This document shows, piece after piece, positions 42,199 to 49,206 of a stretch of 49,206 nt of DNA. The position numbers and the translations under genes are program-made. Under the pieces are notes generated by a model. The model was not told where the DNA came from. It saw only the letters and a list, made by a program, of their open reading frames with translations, and did not search any database. The stretch is from Mycobacterium sp. E740 (GTDB lineage Bacteria; Actinomycetota; Actinomycetes; Mycobacteriales; Mycobacteriaceae): assembly GCF_001672895.1 (NCBI RefSeq), contig NZ_LZKP01000209.1:1-49206 (forward strand). Reading direction: 5' to 3'. Within the stretch, counting starts at the first letter, position 1. Each line of letters starts with the position of its first letter.

Positions 42199-43026
42199 TC
42201 AGGGAGTCGGCGCGTAGGTGTTCGGGGTCTGCACCTGGTCGCCCGTCGGCGCCGAAGTGCCGTGACTGGTCGCGGGCTGCGGAACACCCTGGGCACCGCT
42301 GGAAGCGGGCGTGGGCGTGCCGTGCGGCGTCCCCTGCGGCGCGATCGGCGTGCCCTGGCTGCCCTCGGGCAGCGGGGCACCCTCAGTGCCTTCCGGAACC
42401 TCGGCGCCGTTCGCGGCGGGAGCGGCCTGCGCGCCTTCGGGAGCCGCCGTGCCCGGAGCCTGCGCCGGGGCGGCGGTCGCCGGGCTGTTCTGCGCGCCGT
42501 ACGCCGTCGACGGTGACGAGCTGCTCGAGCTCGAAGCCGGCGGCTGCGTCCACACCAACAGGTCCCGGCCGCCGGCGTTGTACACGACGCTGTCGGGGCT
42601 GGCGCCGGTGACGTCGAAGTACACCTTGCCCGACGTCTGCTGCCCCTGGGCGATCGTCGACGGGTTCACGCCCTGCGGCGTGGCGACGCCGAACAGCGCG
42701 CGGTAGGTCTGGCCATCGGCGGCCCTGGCGTTGAAATTGGACACGATCGGTGTCGCGGAGCCCTGCACCGCCTGGTCGGTCGCGGTCGCTTCCCACAACG
42801 TCCCGGCCGCGTGGTACGGAATGGCGTCGCTGCTCGGCTTGAGGCCGGTCACGGTCCAGCCCTGGACGACGGCCCCGTCGACCAGCTTGCCCTGGCTGCC
42901 AAGCGTCTGGGTCTGCGCGGCGGCCTCGCTCTGGGCGGCTTCGACTTCCGCGGCTGCGATCGGCGCGGCGATGAAACCCGCGGTCGCGGTTGCGGCAAAT
43001 ACGCTGGTGATCTTTGTCATCTTCAT
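42199..43026 (-). CDS. MPT63-like secreted protein (DUF1942) with low-complexity tail
   Basis: This 275-residue secreted protein has a signal peptide of about 26 residues (to AAPIAAA). It is followed by an MPT63-type beta-sandwich (about 40-170) with VQGWTVTGLKPSSDAIPY, LWEATATDQAVQGSATPIVS and GKVYFDVTGASPDSVVYN, which closely track M. tuberculosis MPT63 (Rv1926c). Unlike MPT63, it carries about 100 extra residues rich in Ala, Pro, Gly, Ser and Gln, possibly a cell-wall-spanning or disordered tail. The function of MPT63 is unknown. ATG 43026 follows an AGGAGC ribosome site; it is convergent with the upstream membrane-protein gene. Confidence 0.82.
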   Translation of the reverse strand: MKMTKITSVFAATATAGFIAAPIAAAEVEAAQSEAAAQTQTLGSQGKLVDGAVVQGWTVTGLKPSSDAIPYHAAGTLWEATATDQAVQGSATPIVSNFNARAADGQTYRALFGVATPQGVNPSTIAQGQQTSGKVYFDVTGASPDSVVYNAGGRDLLVWTQPPASSSSSSSPSTAYGAQNSPATAAPAQAPGTAAPEGAQAAPAANGAEVPEGTEGAPLPEGSQGTPIAPQGTPHGTPTPASSGAQGVPQPATSHGTSAPTGDQVQTPNTYAPTP

Positions 43027-43256
43027 GATGTGCTCCTGACTCGTCCGACAATTGGGATGGTCACCGAAACCGAAGCTATCAGGTTGCTGTGAATTTGTGG
43101 ATTCCGGATCAGCTGAAGCCATTGGGGTTCGGCGCCGTCGACTCATGCTGTGGCAATTGCCTTTTCGACAGCGCGATACAGCTGGCGTTGTGTTTCACGG
43201 AGATCAATGGGGAATAGCAAACGCGTATGCCGACCGGGGAGGCAATTAACCTCAAA
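43027..43256. other. 230-bp intergenic region, no gene seen
   Basis: This is the gap between hsd4B (ending at 43257) and the MPT63-like gene, both on the minus strand. It is less GC-rich than its surroundings. It should contain the promoter of the MPT63-like gene; I find no convincing -10/-35 pair, terminator hairpin, KstR site or small ORF with a ribosome site. It marks one edge of the segment that separates ltp2 from hsd4B. Confidence 0.5.
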
Positions 43257-44117
43257 TCAAGCGGGAATCAATTCCACACTCGCAAGCGCCACAGCGTCGT
43301 CACGTTCGGGCGCCGTGACGGTCGCAACGAAACCATCGCCGTTCTGCCAAATTCGGGCCTTCAGCGTCTCGCCGGGAAACACGACGCCGGCGAAGCGTGC
43401 GCCGTAACTGCCGAGCCGAGCGGTGTCGCCGTCGAGCAGCGCGTCGACCATCGCCTTGCAGGTCATCCCATAGGTGCAGAGACCATGCAGGATCGGCCGG
43501 GGGAAGCCGGCCGCCGCAGCGAAGTCCGGATCGGAGTGCAGCGGGTTGCGGTCGCCGCACATGCGGTACAGCAGCGCCTGCTGCGGGGACACGGAAATCG
43601 ACAATTCGTGGTCGGGTGCGCGCTGCGGCGGTTCAGACGACGTCGAGGGTCCGCGATCGCCACCGAAGCCGCCCTCGCCGCGGGCGAAGATCGAACGTTT
43701 CTGGGTCCACAGCGGTGTGCCGTCGGGCGCGGTCACCGTGGTCTCCGACCAGATCACCGCGGCCTTGCCCTTGTCCCAGATGTCGGTGAACCGGGTGACC
43801 GCGATACCGGTGCCGGCCGGGGGGATCGGTCCCGGAACCGACACCGCCTCGCTGGCGTGCAGCACCTTCGACAGTTCGATGTCGATGCCGGGGAACTTGA
43901 CTGTCGGCGGCTCGGTCATGTGGAAACTCTGCGCGACGTTGCCGAATGTCGGTAGCACCTGCGGAGTTTCGTCGGTCAGGTAGCGCAGCTCGCGCTTGTC
44001 CATCGGGTCGGTGCCCGCGCCCAGCCCGAGGTGGTAGAGCTGAACGTCGCTGCTGGTCCAGGAAAACTCGGCGGCCGGAAGCTCGGCACCCAGTGCCTCG
44101 TCGAGATTGATGGGCAC
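43257..44117 (-). CDS. hsd4B: MaoC-like enoyl-CoA hydratase Hsd4B (Rv3538-like)
   Basis: This 286-residue double hot-dog hydratase has an N-terminal domain (about 1-130) and a C-terminal domain bearing the hydratase-2 motif in YRMCGDRNPLHSDPDFAAAA, then GFPRPILHGLCTYG. It matches Rv3538, which hydrates a side-chain enoyl-CoA during cholesterol degradation (called ChsH3 in some recent work, as I recall). GTG 44117 lies 2 bp after the kstD stop, using an AAGGAG inside the kstD end as ribosome site. It is expressed with kstD from the KstR-controlled promoter at 45804-45817. Confidence 0.9.
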   Translation of the reverse strand: MPINLDEALGAELPAAEFSWTSSDVQLYHLGLGAGTDPMDKRELRYLTDETPQVLPTFGNVAQSFHMTEPPTVKFPGIDIELSKVLHASEAVSVPGPIPPAGTGIAVTRFTDIWDKGKAAVIWSETTVTAPDGTPLWTQKRSIFARGEGGFGGDRGPSTSSEPPQRAPDHELSISVSPQQALLYRMCGDRNPLHSDPDFAAAAGFPRPILHGLCTYGMTCKAMVDALLDGDTARLGSYGARFAGVVFPGETLKARIWQNGDGFVATVTAPERDDAVALASVELIPA

Positions 44118-44119
44118 CG

Positions 44120-45802
44120 TTACTCCTTGCCGGCCAGGTGAAGAGCTGCCAGGTATCCGAACGTCATCGCCGGGCCGATGGTGCCGCCCGGACCGGGGTA
44201 GGTGTGTCCCATCACCGGCGCGCTGACATTACCTGCGGCATAAAGGCCTTCGATCACGGACCCGTCGTCGCGCAGCGCTCGTCCGTGCACGTCGGTGACC
44301 ACACCGCCCTTGGTACCCAAGTCGCCGGGCACCATCTTGGCCGCGTAGTACGGCGGATGGCTGATTTCACCAAGGTTCGGGTTGGGCTTGTTGGTGGGAT
44401 CGCCGTAGTAGCGGTCGTACGCGCTTTCGCCGCGCCCGAAGTCCTCGTCCTTACCGGAGCGCGCGAACCCGTTGAAGCGCTCGACGGTCGCCTTGAGCGC
44501 CTCGACCGGCAGACCGGTCTTCTCGGCCAGCTCCTCGAGAGTGCCGGCCGTGACGATGACGCCCGACTCCAGCCACTTCTTCGGAATACGTTGTCCGGCT
44601 TGCAGTCCGGCGAAGATGTAGCGGTCGCGGTACTGCTGGTCGAAAACCAGCCACGCGGGGATGTTCTCCCCGGGTCCCGGCCCCTGCCCGTATTGGCCGC
44701 CGTACATGTGGTGGCACGCCTCCACGTAGGGCATCGACTCGTTCATGAACCGCTTGCCCGCCATGTTGACGATGATCGAACCCGGCGAATTGCGTTCCGA
44801 CAGCGCGAACCACGGCGCGTCCACCAGTGGCACCGTCGGGCCCCACCAGGCGTCCTCCATGACGTCGAGCGCGGCTCCCAGTTTCTCGGCGGCGATGATG
44901 CCGTCGCCGGTGTTGGCTTTGGCGCCGACGGTCCACTCGGTGGTGATCGGGGCGCGCTGGTACTTCACCCGCATCTGCTCGTTGTGCTCGAAGCCGCCCG
45001 AGCCGAGGATCACGCCGCGGCGCGCCCGAATCAGCTGCGGTTCAGCGCTTTCCGGCGCAGTGGCGTCACGGACGTAGATTCCCCGGACGACACCGTCCTC
45101 GACATACAGGTCGGTCATCGCGGTGTTCAACCGCACCGGCACACCGGCCTTCTGAAGCCCGATACGCAGCGGGGCGATCAACGCGCGGCCCATTCCGACC
45201 AGGTTCTTGCCGGTGGCATTGGCCCATACCGAGCGCACACCGACCTTGAGGCTGCGCAGCAGTCCGCGCGGGTGCCGCTTGAGCTGGTTGAGCCGGACGT
45301 AGTCCTGCTGCATCACGACCATGTTCAGCGGCACCTTGCCGTATGGCGGTTCCAGGCCCGCCAGGTCAGCGCCCAGCTTCTTGGCATTGAACGGCTTGGG
45401 TTCGACCGAGCGGCCCGTGGGCTTGCCGCCCGGCGTCTCGGGGTAGTAGTCGGAGTAGCCGGGCACCCAGCACAGCTTCAACGGCGAGTGCTCGAGCACG
45501 AACGACAGCATCTCCGGGCCGCGGTCGAGATAGGTGTCGATCTTCTCGGCGGGGACGACGTCGCCGATGATGTTGTGCAGGTACGTGCGGGCGGCCTCGG
45601 CGGTGTCCTTGACGCCGTCGCGCTCCAGAACCTCGTTGTTCGGGATCCACACGCCGCCGCCTGACCGCGCAGTGGAACCGCCGTAGTGCGGAGCCTTCTC
45701 GACGACTACTGTGGAAAGTCCCTGGTGGGCTGCGGTGAGCGCGGCGACCATGCCGGCCGCGCCGCTCCCCACCACGATGACGTCGTACTCCTGACCAGTC
45801 AT
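44120..45802 (-). CDS. kstD: 3-Ketosteroid delta1-dehydrogenase KstD
   Basis: This 560-residue flavoprotein desaturates ring A of 3-ketosteroids, a key step before ring A/B opening. The N-terminal FAD motif is VVGSGAAGMVAALTAA (residues 10-25), followed by GGSTARSGGGVWIPN. The C-terminal FAD/substrate block has GLYAAGNVSAPVMGHTYPGP. Length agrees with known KstDs (about 563). ATG 45802 gives MTGQEYDVIVVG; the ORF extension to 45976 is rejected because it crosses the KstR box and the hsaE start. The start codon lies only 1 bp from the KstR operator, implying a nearly leaderless mRNA. Confidence 0.95.
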   Translation of the reverse strand: MTGQEYDVIVVGSGAAGMVAALTAAHQGLSTVVVEKAPHYGGSTARSGGGVWIPNNEVLERDGVKDTAEAARTYLHNIIGDVVPAEKIDTYLDRGPEMLSFVLEHSPLKLCWVPGYSDYYPETPGGKPTGRSVEPKPFNAKKLGADLAGLEPPYGKVPLNMVVMQQDYVRLNQLKRHPRGLLRSLKVGVRSVWANATGKNLVGMGRALIAPLRIGLQKAGVPVRLNTAMTDLYVEDGVVRGIYVRDATAPESAEPQLIRARRGVILGSGGFEHNEQMRVKYQRAPITTEWTVGAKANTGDGIIAAEKLGAALDVMEDAWWGPTVPLVDAPWFALSERNSPGSIIVNMAGKRFMNESMPYVEACHHMYGGQYGQGPGPGENIPAWLVFDQQYRDRYIFAGLQAGQRIPKKWLESGVIVTAGTLEELAEKTGLPVEALKATVERFNGFARSGKDEDFGRGESAYDRYYGDPTNKPNPNLGEISHPPYYAAKMVPGDLGTKGGVVTDVHGRALRDDGSVIEGLYAAGNVSAPVMGHTYPGPGGTIGPAMTFGYLAALHLAGKE

Positions 45803-45803
45803 G

Positions 45804-45817
45804 TAGAACACGTTATA
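45804..45817. promoter_or_regulatory. KstR operator between kstD and hsaE
   Basis: TAGAACACGTTATA fits TnnAACnnGTTnnA. On the minus strand it contains TATAAC (45812-45817), a good -10 for kstD, so repressor binding would mask the promoter. It lies 1 bp from the kstD ATG and 58 bp from the hsaE ATG and should control both directions. Confidence 0.9.
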
Positions 45818-45875
45818 GAATCGCCCGGCGGACCCACAACCGCGCCGGTCAATACGACGAGGGGACTTAACCAGG

Positions 45876-46661
45876 ATGCTCAGCGACCAGGTGCGCCAGG
45901 AGCTCGCCGCCGACCTCGCACAGGCCGAGCGCAGCCGGGTCCCGATCGCGCCGCTGACCGACGGGCATCCGGACATCGACGTGGTAGACGCCTACGAGAT
46001 CCAGCTGATCAACATCCGCCAGCGCGTCGCCGAGGGCGCCAAGGTCATCGGCCACAAGGTCGGGCTGTCGTCGAAGGCCATGCAGCAGATGATGAACGTC
46101 GACGAACCCGACTACGGACACCTGCTCGACGAGATGGCGGTTCACGAGCACACGCCCGTCAAGTCCGCGGACTACCTCTACCCCCGCGTCGAAGTGGAGG
46201 TCGGTTTCATCCTCGCCGACGACCTGCCCGGTGCGGGCTGCACCGAGGACGACGTGCTGGCCGCGACGGCGGCGTTCGCCCCGGCCATCGAGCTGATCGA
46301 CACCCGCATCAAGGACTGGAAGATCAAGCTCTGCGACACCATCGCCGACAACGCCTCGTCGGCAGGGTGGGTGCTCGGCGAGGGCAGGGTCTCGCCCAAG
46401 GACATAGATATACGGGCCATCACCGCCACTTTGACCCGCAACGGCGAGGTGGTGGCGAAGGGCCGCAGCGATGCGGTGCTGGGGAATCCGGTGACGGCGG
46501 TGGCCTGGCTGGCCCGCAAAGTGGAGAGTTTCGGCGTCCGCCTCAAGGCGGGCGACATCGTGTTGCCGGGATCGTGCACGAAGGCGTTCGACGCCACCCC
46601 CGGTGCCGACTATGTGGCAGATTTCGCCGGGCTCGGCTCGGTGCACCTCAGTTTCGAATAG
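45876..46661 (+). CDS. hsaE: 2-Hydroxyhexa-2,4-dienoate hydratase HsaE
   Basis: This 261-residue protein of the 2-hydroxypentadienoate hydratase/fumarylacetoacetase-like family has [20 protein letters not shown], then [20 protein letters not shown] with the acidic metal-binding residues, and [10 protein letters not shown]. HsaE hydrates the 2-hydroxyhexadienoate released from rings A and B to 4-hydroxy-2-oxohexanoate, the HsaF substrate. It is the first gene of hsaE-hsaG-hsaF. ATG 45876 lies 58 bp from the KstR box shared with kstD. A purine-rich run lies upstream near 45863-45866. Confidence 0.93.
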   Translation: MLSDQVRQELAADLAQAERSRVPIAPLTDGHPDIDVVDAYEIQLINIRQRVAEGAKVIGHKVGLSSKAMQQMMNVDEPDYGHLLDEMAVHEHTPVKSADYLYPRVEVEVGFILADDLPGAGCTEDDVLAATAAFAPAIELIDTRIKDWKIKLCDTIADNASSAGWVLGEGRVSPKDIDIRAITATLTRNGEVVAKGRSDAVLGNPVTAVAWLARKVESFGVRLKAGDIVLPGSCTKAFDATPGADYVADFAGLGSVHLSFE

Positions 46662-46668
46662 GAGCGTC

Positions 46669-47580
46669 ATGCCCAAAGCAAGCGTCGCCATCGTGGGGTC
46701 GGGCAACATCAGCACCGACCTGCTCTACAAGTTGCTGCGTTCGGAGTGGCTCGAACCACGCTGGATGATCGGCATCGACCCGCAGAGCGAGGGACTGGCC
46801 CGCGCCCGCAAGCTCGGGCTGGAGACCTCGCACGAAGGCGTGGATTGGCTGCTGGCGCAAAGCGACAAGCCGGACATGGTGTTCGAGGCCACCAGCGCCT
46901 ACGTGCATCGCGACGCGGCGCCGAAGTACGCCGAGGCGGGCATCCGCGCGATCGACCTGACCCCTGCAGCGGTCGGGCCCGGGGTGATCCCGCCGGCCAA
47001 CCTGCGCGAGCACCTCGACGCGCCGAACGTCAACATGGTCACGTGTGGCGGGCAGGCCACGATCCCGATCGTGTACGCGGTCAGCCGCGCCGTCGAGGTT
47101 CCCTACGCCGAGATCGTGGCGTCGGTGTCGTCGGCGTCGGCGGGGCCGGGCACGCGCGCGAACATCGACGAGTTCACCAAGACCACCAGCAACGGCGTCC
47201 AGGTGATCGGCGGCGCCCAGCGCGGTAAGGCGATCATCATCCTCAACCCGGCCGAACCGCCGATGATCATGCGCGACACCATCTTCTGCGCGATCCCCGA
47301 AGACGCTGACCACGACGCGATCGCGCAGTCGATCCGCGACGTCGTCGCCGAGGTGCAGACCTACGTGCCGGGCTACCGGTTGCTCAACGAGCCGCAGTTC
47401 GACGAGCCGTCGGTCGTCAACGGCGGCAACCACGTCGTCACCACATTCATCGAAGTGGAGGGTGCGGGCGACTACCTGCCGCCTTACGCTGGAAACCTGG
47501 ACATCATGACGGCCGCGGCCACAAAAGTGGGCGAAGAAATCGCCAAGGAAAGTCTCTCCATGACGGGAGCGCAGGCATGA
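46669..47580 (+). CDS. hsaG: Acylating aldehyde (propanal) dehydrogenase HsaG
   Basis: This 303-residue NAD-dependent CoA-acylating aldehyde dehydrogenase has nucleotide motif AIVGSGNIS at residues 7-15 and the catalytic Cys126 in [13 protein letters not shown]. It converts propanal, channelled from the HsaF aldolase, to propionyl-CoA. ATG 46669 follows TAGGAGCG and lies 7 bp after the hsaE stop; the ORF extension to 46603 overlaps hsaE and is rejected. Its stop overlaps the hsaF ATG (ATGA), suiting the HsaF-HsaG complex. Length equals the M. tuberculosis protein. Confidence 0.93.
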   Translation: MPKASVAIVGSGNISTDLLYKLLRSEWLEPRWMIGIDPQSEGLARARKLGLETSHEGVDWLLAQSDKPDMVFEATSAYVHRDAAPKYAEAGIRAIDLTPAAVGPGVIPPANLREHLDAPNVNMVTCGGQATIPIVYAVSRAVEVPYAEIVASVSSASAGPGTRANIDEFTKTTSNGVQVIGGAQRGKAIIILNPAEPPMIMRDTIFCAIPEDADHDAIAQSIRDVVAEVQTYVPGYRLLNEPQFDEPSVVNGGNHVVTTFIEVEGAGDYLPPYAGNLDIMTAAATKVGEEIAKESLSMTGAQA

Positions 47581-48635
47581 GCACCGACGGCATCTACTTC
47601 AACCCGATCTGGGACGTCCGGATGACGGACACCTCGCTGCGCGACGGTAGCCATCACAAACGGCACCAGTTCACGAAAGAGGAAGTGCACGCGATCGTTT
47701 CGGCGCTGGACGCCGCCGGTGTGCCGGTCATCGAGGTCACCCACGGCGACGGCCTGGGCGGTTCCAGCTTCAACTACGGCTTCTCCAAGACGCCGGAGCA
47801 GGAGCTGATCAAGCTCGCGGCGGAGACGGTCACCGAATCCAAGATCGCCTTTCTGATGCTGCCGGGTGTGGGCACCAAGGAGGACATCAAGGAGGCGCAG
47901 AACAACGGCGGCTCCATCTGTCGTGTCGCCACGCACTGCACCGAGGCCGACGTGTCGATCCAGCACTTCGGGCTGGCCCGCGAACTGGGTCTGGAGACCG
48001 TCGGCTTCCTGATGATGAGCCACACCATCCCGCCGGAGAAGCTCGCGGCCCAAGCCCGCATCATGGCCGACGCCGGCTGTCAGTGCGTCTACGTCGTCGA
48101 CTCCGCCGGTGCCCTGGTGCTCGAGGGCGTGCGGGACCGCGTCGCGGCGCTGGTCGCCGAATTGGGTGACGACGCGCAGGTCGGTTTTCACGGCCACGAG
48201 AACCTCGGCCTGGGCGTGGCCAACTCGATCGAGGCGGTGCGGGCGGGCGCCAAGCAGATCGACGGGTCGTGCCGCCGCTTCGGCGCGGGTGCGGGCAATG
48301 CGCCTGTCGAGGCGCTGATCGGGGTGTTCGACAAGATCGGCGTCAAGACCGGCATCGATTTCTTCGACATCGCCGACGCCGCCGAAGAGGTGGTCGCTCC
48401 CGCGATGCCGGCCGAGTGCCTGCTCGACCGCAACGCGCTGATCATGGGCTACTCCGGGGTGTACTCGAGCTTCCTCAAGCACGCGATCCGCCAGTCCGAG
48501 CGCTACGGCGTGCCTGCGCACAAGCTGCTGCACCGCGCCGGCCAGCGCAAGCTGATCGGCGGCCAGGAGGACCAGCTCATCGACATCGCGCTGGAGATCA
48601 AGCGCGAGATGGACGCCGCGGCGACGGCCGGCTGA
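47577..48635 (+). CDS. hsaF: 4-Hydroxy-2-oxohexanoate aldolase HsaF
   Basis: This 352-residue class II (metal-dependent) DRE-TIM-type aldolase has [18 protein letters not shown] near residues 15-32, with metal and catalytic Asp/His, and the metal-binding [15 protein letters not shown], plus a C-terminal DmpG-type communication domain ([20 protein letters not shown]). It cleaves 4-hydroxy-2-oxohexanoate to pyruvate and propanal, and passes the aldehyde to HsaG. ATG 47577 overlaps the hsaG stop by 4 bp. It is the last gene of the operon. Confidence 0.94.
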   Translation: MSTDGIYFNPIWDVRMTDTSLRDGSHHKRHQFTKEEVHAIVSALDAAGVPVIEVTHGDGLGGSSFNYGFSKTPEQELIKLAAETVTESKIAFLMLPGVGTKEDIKEAQNNGGSICRVATHCTEADVSIQHFGLARELGLETVGFLMMSHTIPPEKLAAQARIMADAGCQCVYVVDSAGALVLEGVRDRVAALVAELGDDAQVGFHGHENLGLGVANSIEAVRAGAKQIDGSCRRFGAGAGNAPVEALIGVFDKIGVKTGIDFFDIADAAEEVVAPAMPAECLLDRNALIMGYSGVYSSFLKHAIRQSERYGVPAHKLLHRAGQRKLIGGQEDQLIDIALEIKREMDAAATAG

Positions 48636-48753
48636 CCCGGCGGGCCTACCCTGCCGAACACGCCGTCTGTCCTGGGGCTTGTTTAGCCTTCCCCGGGGAC
48701 CGGTTACGCCTTCTGAGAGCGGCCACCAGGTCGCAGACTGAAGGAGTGATTCG

Positions 48754-49161
48754 ATGAACCTGTCCGCAACGACCGTGCGACGCGGCCTTTACGGCATGTT
48801 CGCAGGGGGCCTTCTCGCATTCGGTTCCGCCGCGATCATCGCGCCGGTTGCCAGTGCGCAGCCGGCCCCGACGCCCACCCACGACTCGTGCAGCGTGAGC
48901 GCGATCGCCAACACCTCGAGTACGGTGTCGGCGTCGACCAGCACCTACCTCGCCTCGAACCCCGAGGCCAACGAGGCGCTGACCAAGATCGCCACGCAGC
49001 CCCAGGACCAGGCCACGCAGGCTTTCCGCACCTACTTCGAGCAGAACCCGCGTGTCGAGTCCGAGCTGAAGGCGATCAACGAGCCGGCGGCGACGCTCTC
49101 CAGCCAGTGCGGCATTAAGGTGACGCCGACCCCGATCTCGGCCGCCTTGACTGACGTCTGA
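48754..49161 (+). CDS. Hemophore-related secreted protein (Rv0203/Rv1174c type)
   Basis: This 135-residue secreted protein has a signal peptide of about 35 residues (GGLLAFGSAAIIAPVASA, cut before QPAP), then a small helical domain with a cysteine pair (Cys46 and Cys119) and the segment YLASNPEANEALTKIATQP. This size, the ends-bridging disulfide and the helical pattern match the mycobacterial hemophore-related family, secreted heme-binding proteins. ATG 48754 follows AAGGAG (48741-48746). The 118-bp gap after hsaF should hold its promoter; I see no complete IdeR box there. Confidence 0.78.
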   Translation: MNLSATTVRRGLYGMFAGGLLAFGSAAIIAPVASAQPAPTPTHDSCSVSAIANTSSTVSASTSTYLASNPEANEALTKIATQPQDQATQAFRTYFEQNPRVESELKAINEPAATLSSQCGIKVTPTPISAALTDV

Positions 49162-49168
49162 TCGGCAA

Positions 49169-49206
49169 CGCTCATCGCGCCGACCGTAAGGCCGGCGCGA
49201 TGAGCG
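49169..49206. terminator. Strong hairpin after the hemophore-like gene
   Basis: CGCTCATCGCGCCG at 49169-49182 is perfectly complementary to 49193-49206, with a 10-base loop. It starts 8 bp after the stop codon and ends exactly at the window edge, so any U-tract cannot be seen. It is probably an intrinsic-type terminator. Confidence 0.6.

Noticed and set aside
45803..45976. 58-residue N-terminal extension of KstD
   Set aside because: It would read through the KstR operator and into the divergent hsaE gene; ATG 45802 gives the normal FAD-motif spacing.
48675..48700. Possible IdeR (iron) box before the hemophore-like gene
   Set aside because: Only a TTAGCCT-like half site is visible; the second half does not match, so an iron box cannot be supported.

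Overview
The window is high-GC actinobacterial DNA, almost certainly from a fast-growing Mycobacterium (Mycolicibacterium). Its core is the conserved mycobacterial sterol-degradation locus. Protein identities and gene order match, in reverse, the M. tuberculosis stretch from Rv3565 to Rv3534c. Both sterol regulons are visible as operator palindromes: three KstR2-type sites (form AnCAAGnnCTTGnT) in the ring C/D genes and three KstR-type sites (form TnnAACnnGTTnnA) in the side-chain and ring A/B genes. No tRNA, rRNA, CRISPR array or transposase was recognised.

Layout. (1) 1-610: a broken aminotransferase gene at the window edge, split by a perfect 77-bp inverted repeat. (2) 620-7182: the HIP (ring C/D propionate) genes fadD3-fadE31-fadE32-ipdE2 on the minus strand, divergent from ipdE1-ipdF. 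(3) 7193-10224: a lower-GC accessory cassette (DUF2563 protein, large glycine-zipper protein, six-TM protein and a membrane-anchored protein) that looks like a type VII-secreted effector with immunity. It lies where M. tuberculosis carries a PPE gene. (4) 10303-12067: kstR2-fadA6. (5) 12160-14708: a mycofactocin-type alcohol dehydrogenase, a membrane protein and a SatD-family protein. (6) 14752-20349: echA20-ipdA-ipdB-ipdC divergent from two SDR genes and a small NTF2-like gene. (7) 20346-27627: fadA5 divergent from cyp125-chsE1-chsE2-chsH2-chsH1-ltp2, which completes sterol side-chain removal. (8) 27642-43026: about 15 kb of surface-glycan and secreted-protein genes interrupting the sterol cluster. 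It holds a six-gene Wzx/Wzy-type export and polymerisation run plus fkbM on the minus strand, then galE, a BcsB-like protein, a Cys-containing membrane protein and an MPT63-like protein. (9) 43257-48635: hsd4B and kstD divergent from hsaE-hsaG-hsaF. (10) 48754-49206: a hemophore-related secreted protein and a strong hairpin at the right edge.

How the genes work together. CYP125 starts side-chain oxidation. FadA5, ChsE1-ChsE2, ChsH1-ChsH2, Ltp2 and Hsd4B run the beta-oxidation and retro-aldol cycles. KstD begins ring A/B opening. HsaE-G-F process the ring-A fragment to pyruvate and propionyl-CoA. FadD3 activates HIP, and IpdE1/E2, IpdF, IpdC, EchA20, IpdAB, FadA6 and FadE31/32 degrade rings C and D. 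Start codons are GTG or TTG in many genes, and most operon junctions are 4-bp ATGA/GTGA overlaps, implying translational coupling. The least described parts are the toxin-like cassette beside kstR2 and the glycan-export locus embedded between ltp2 and hsd4B.
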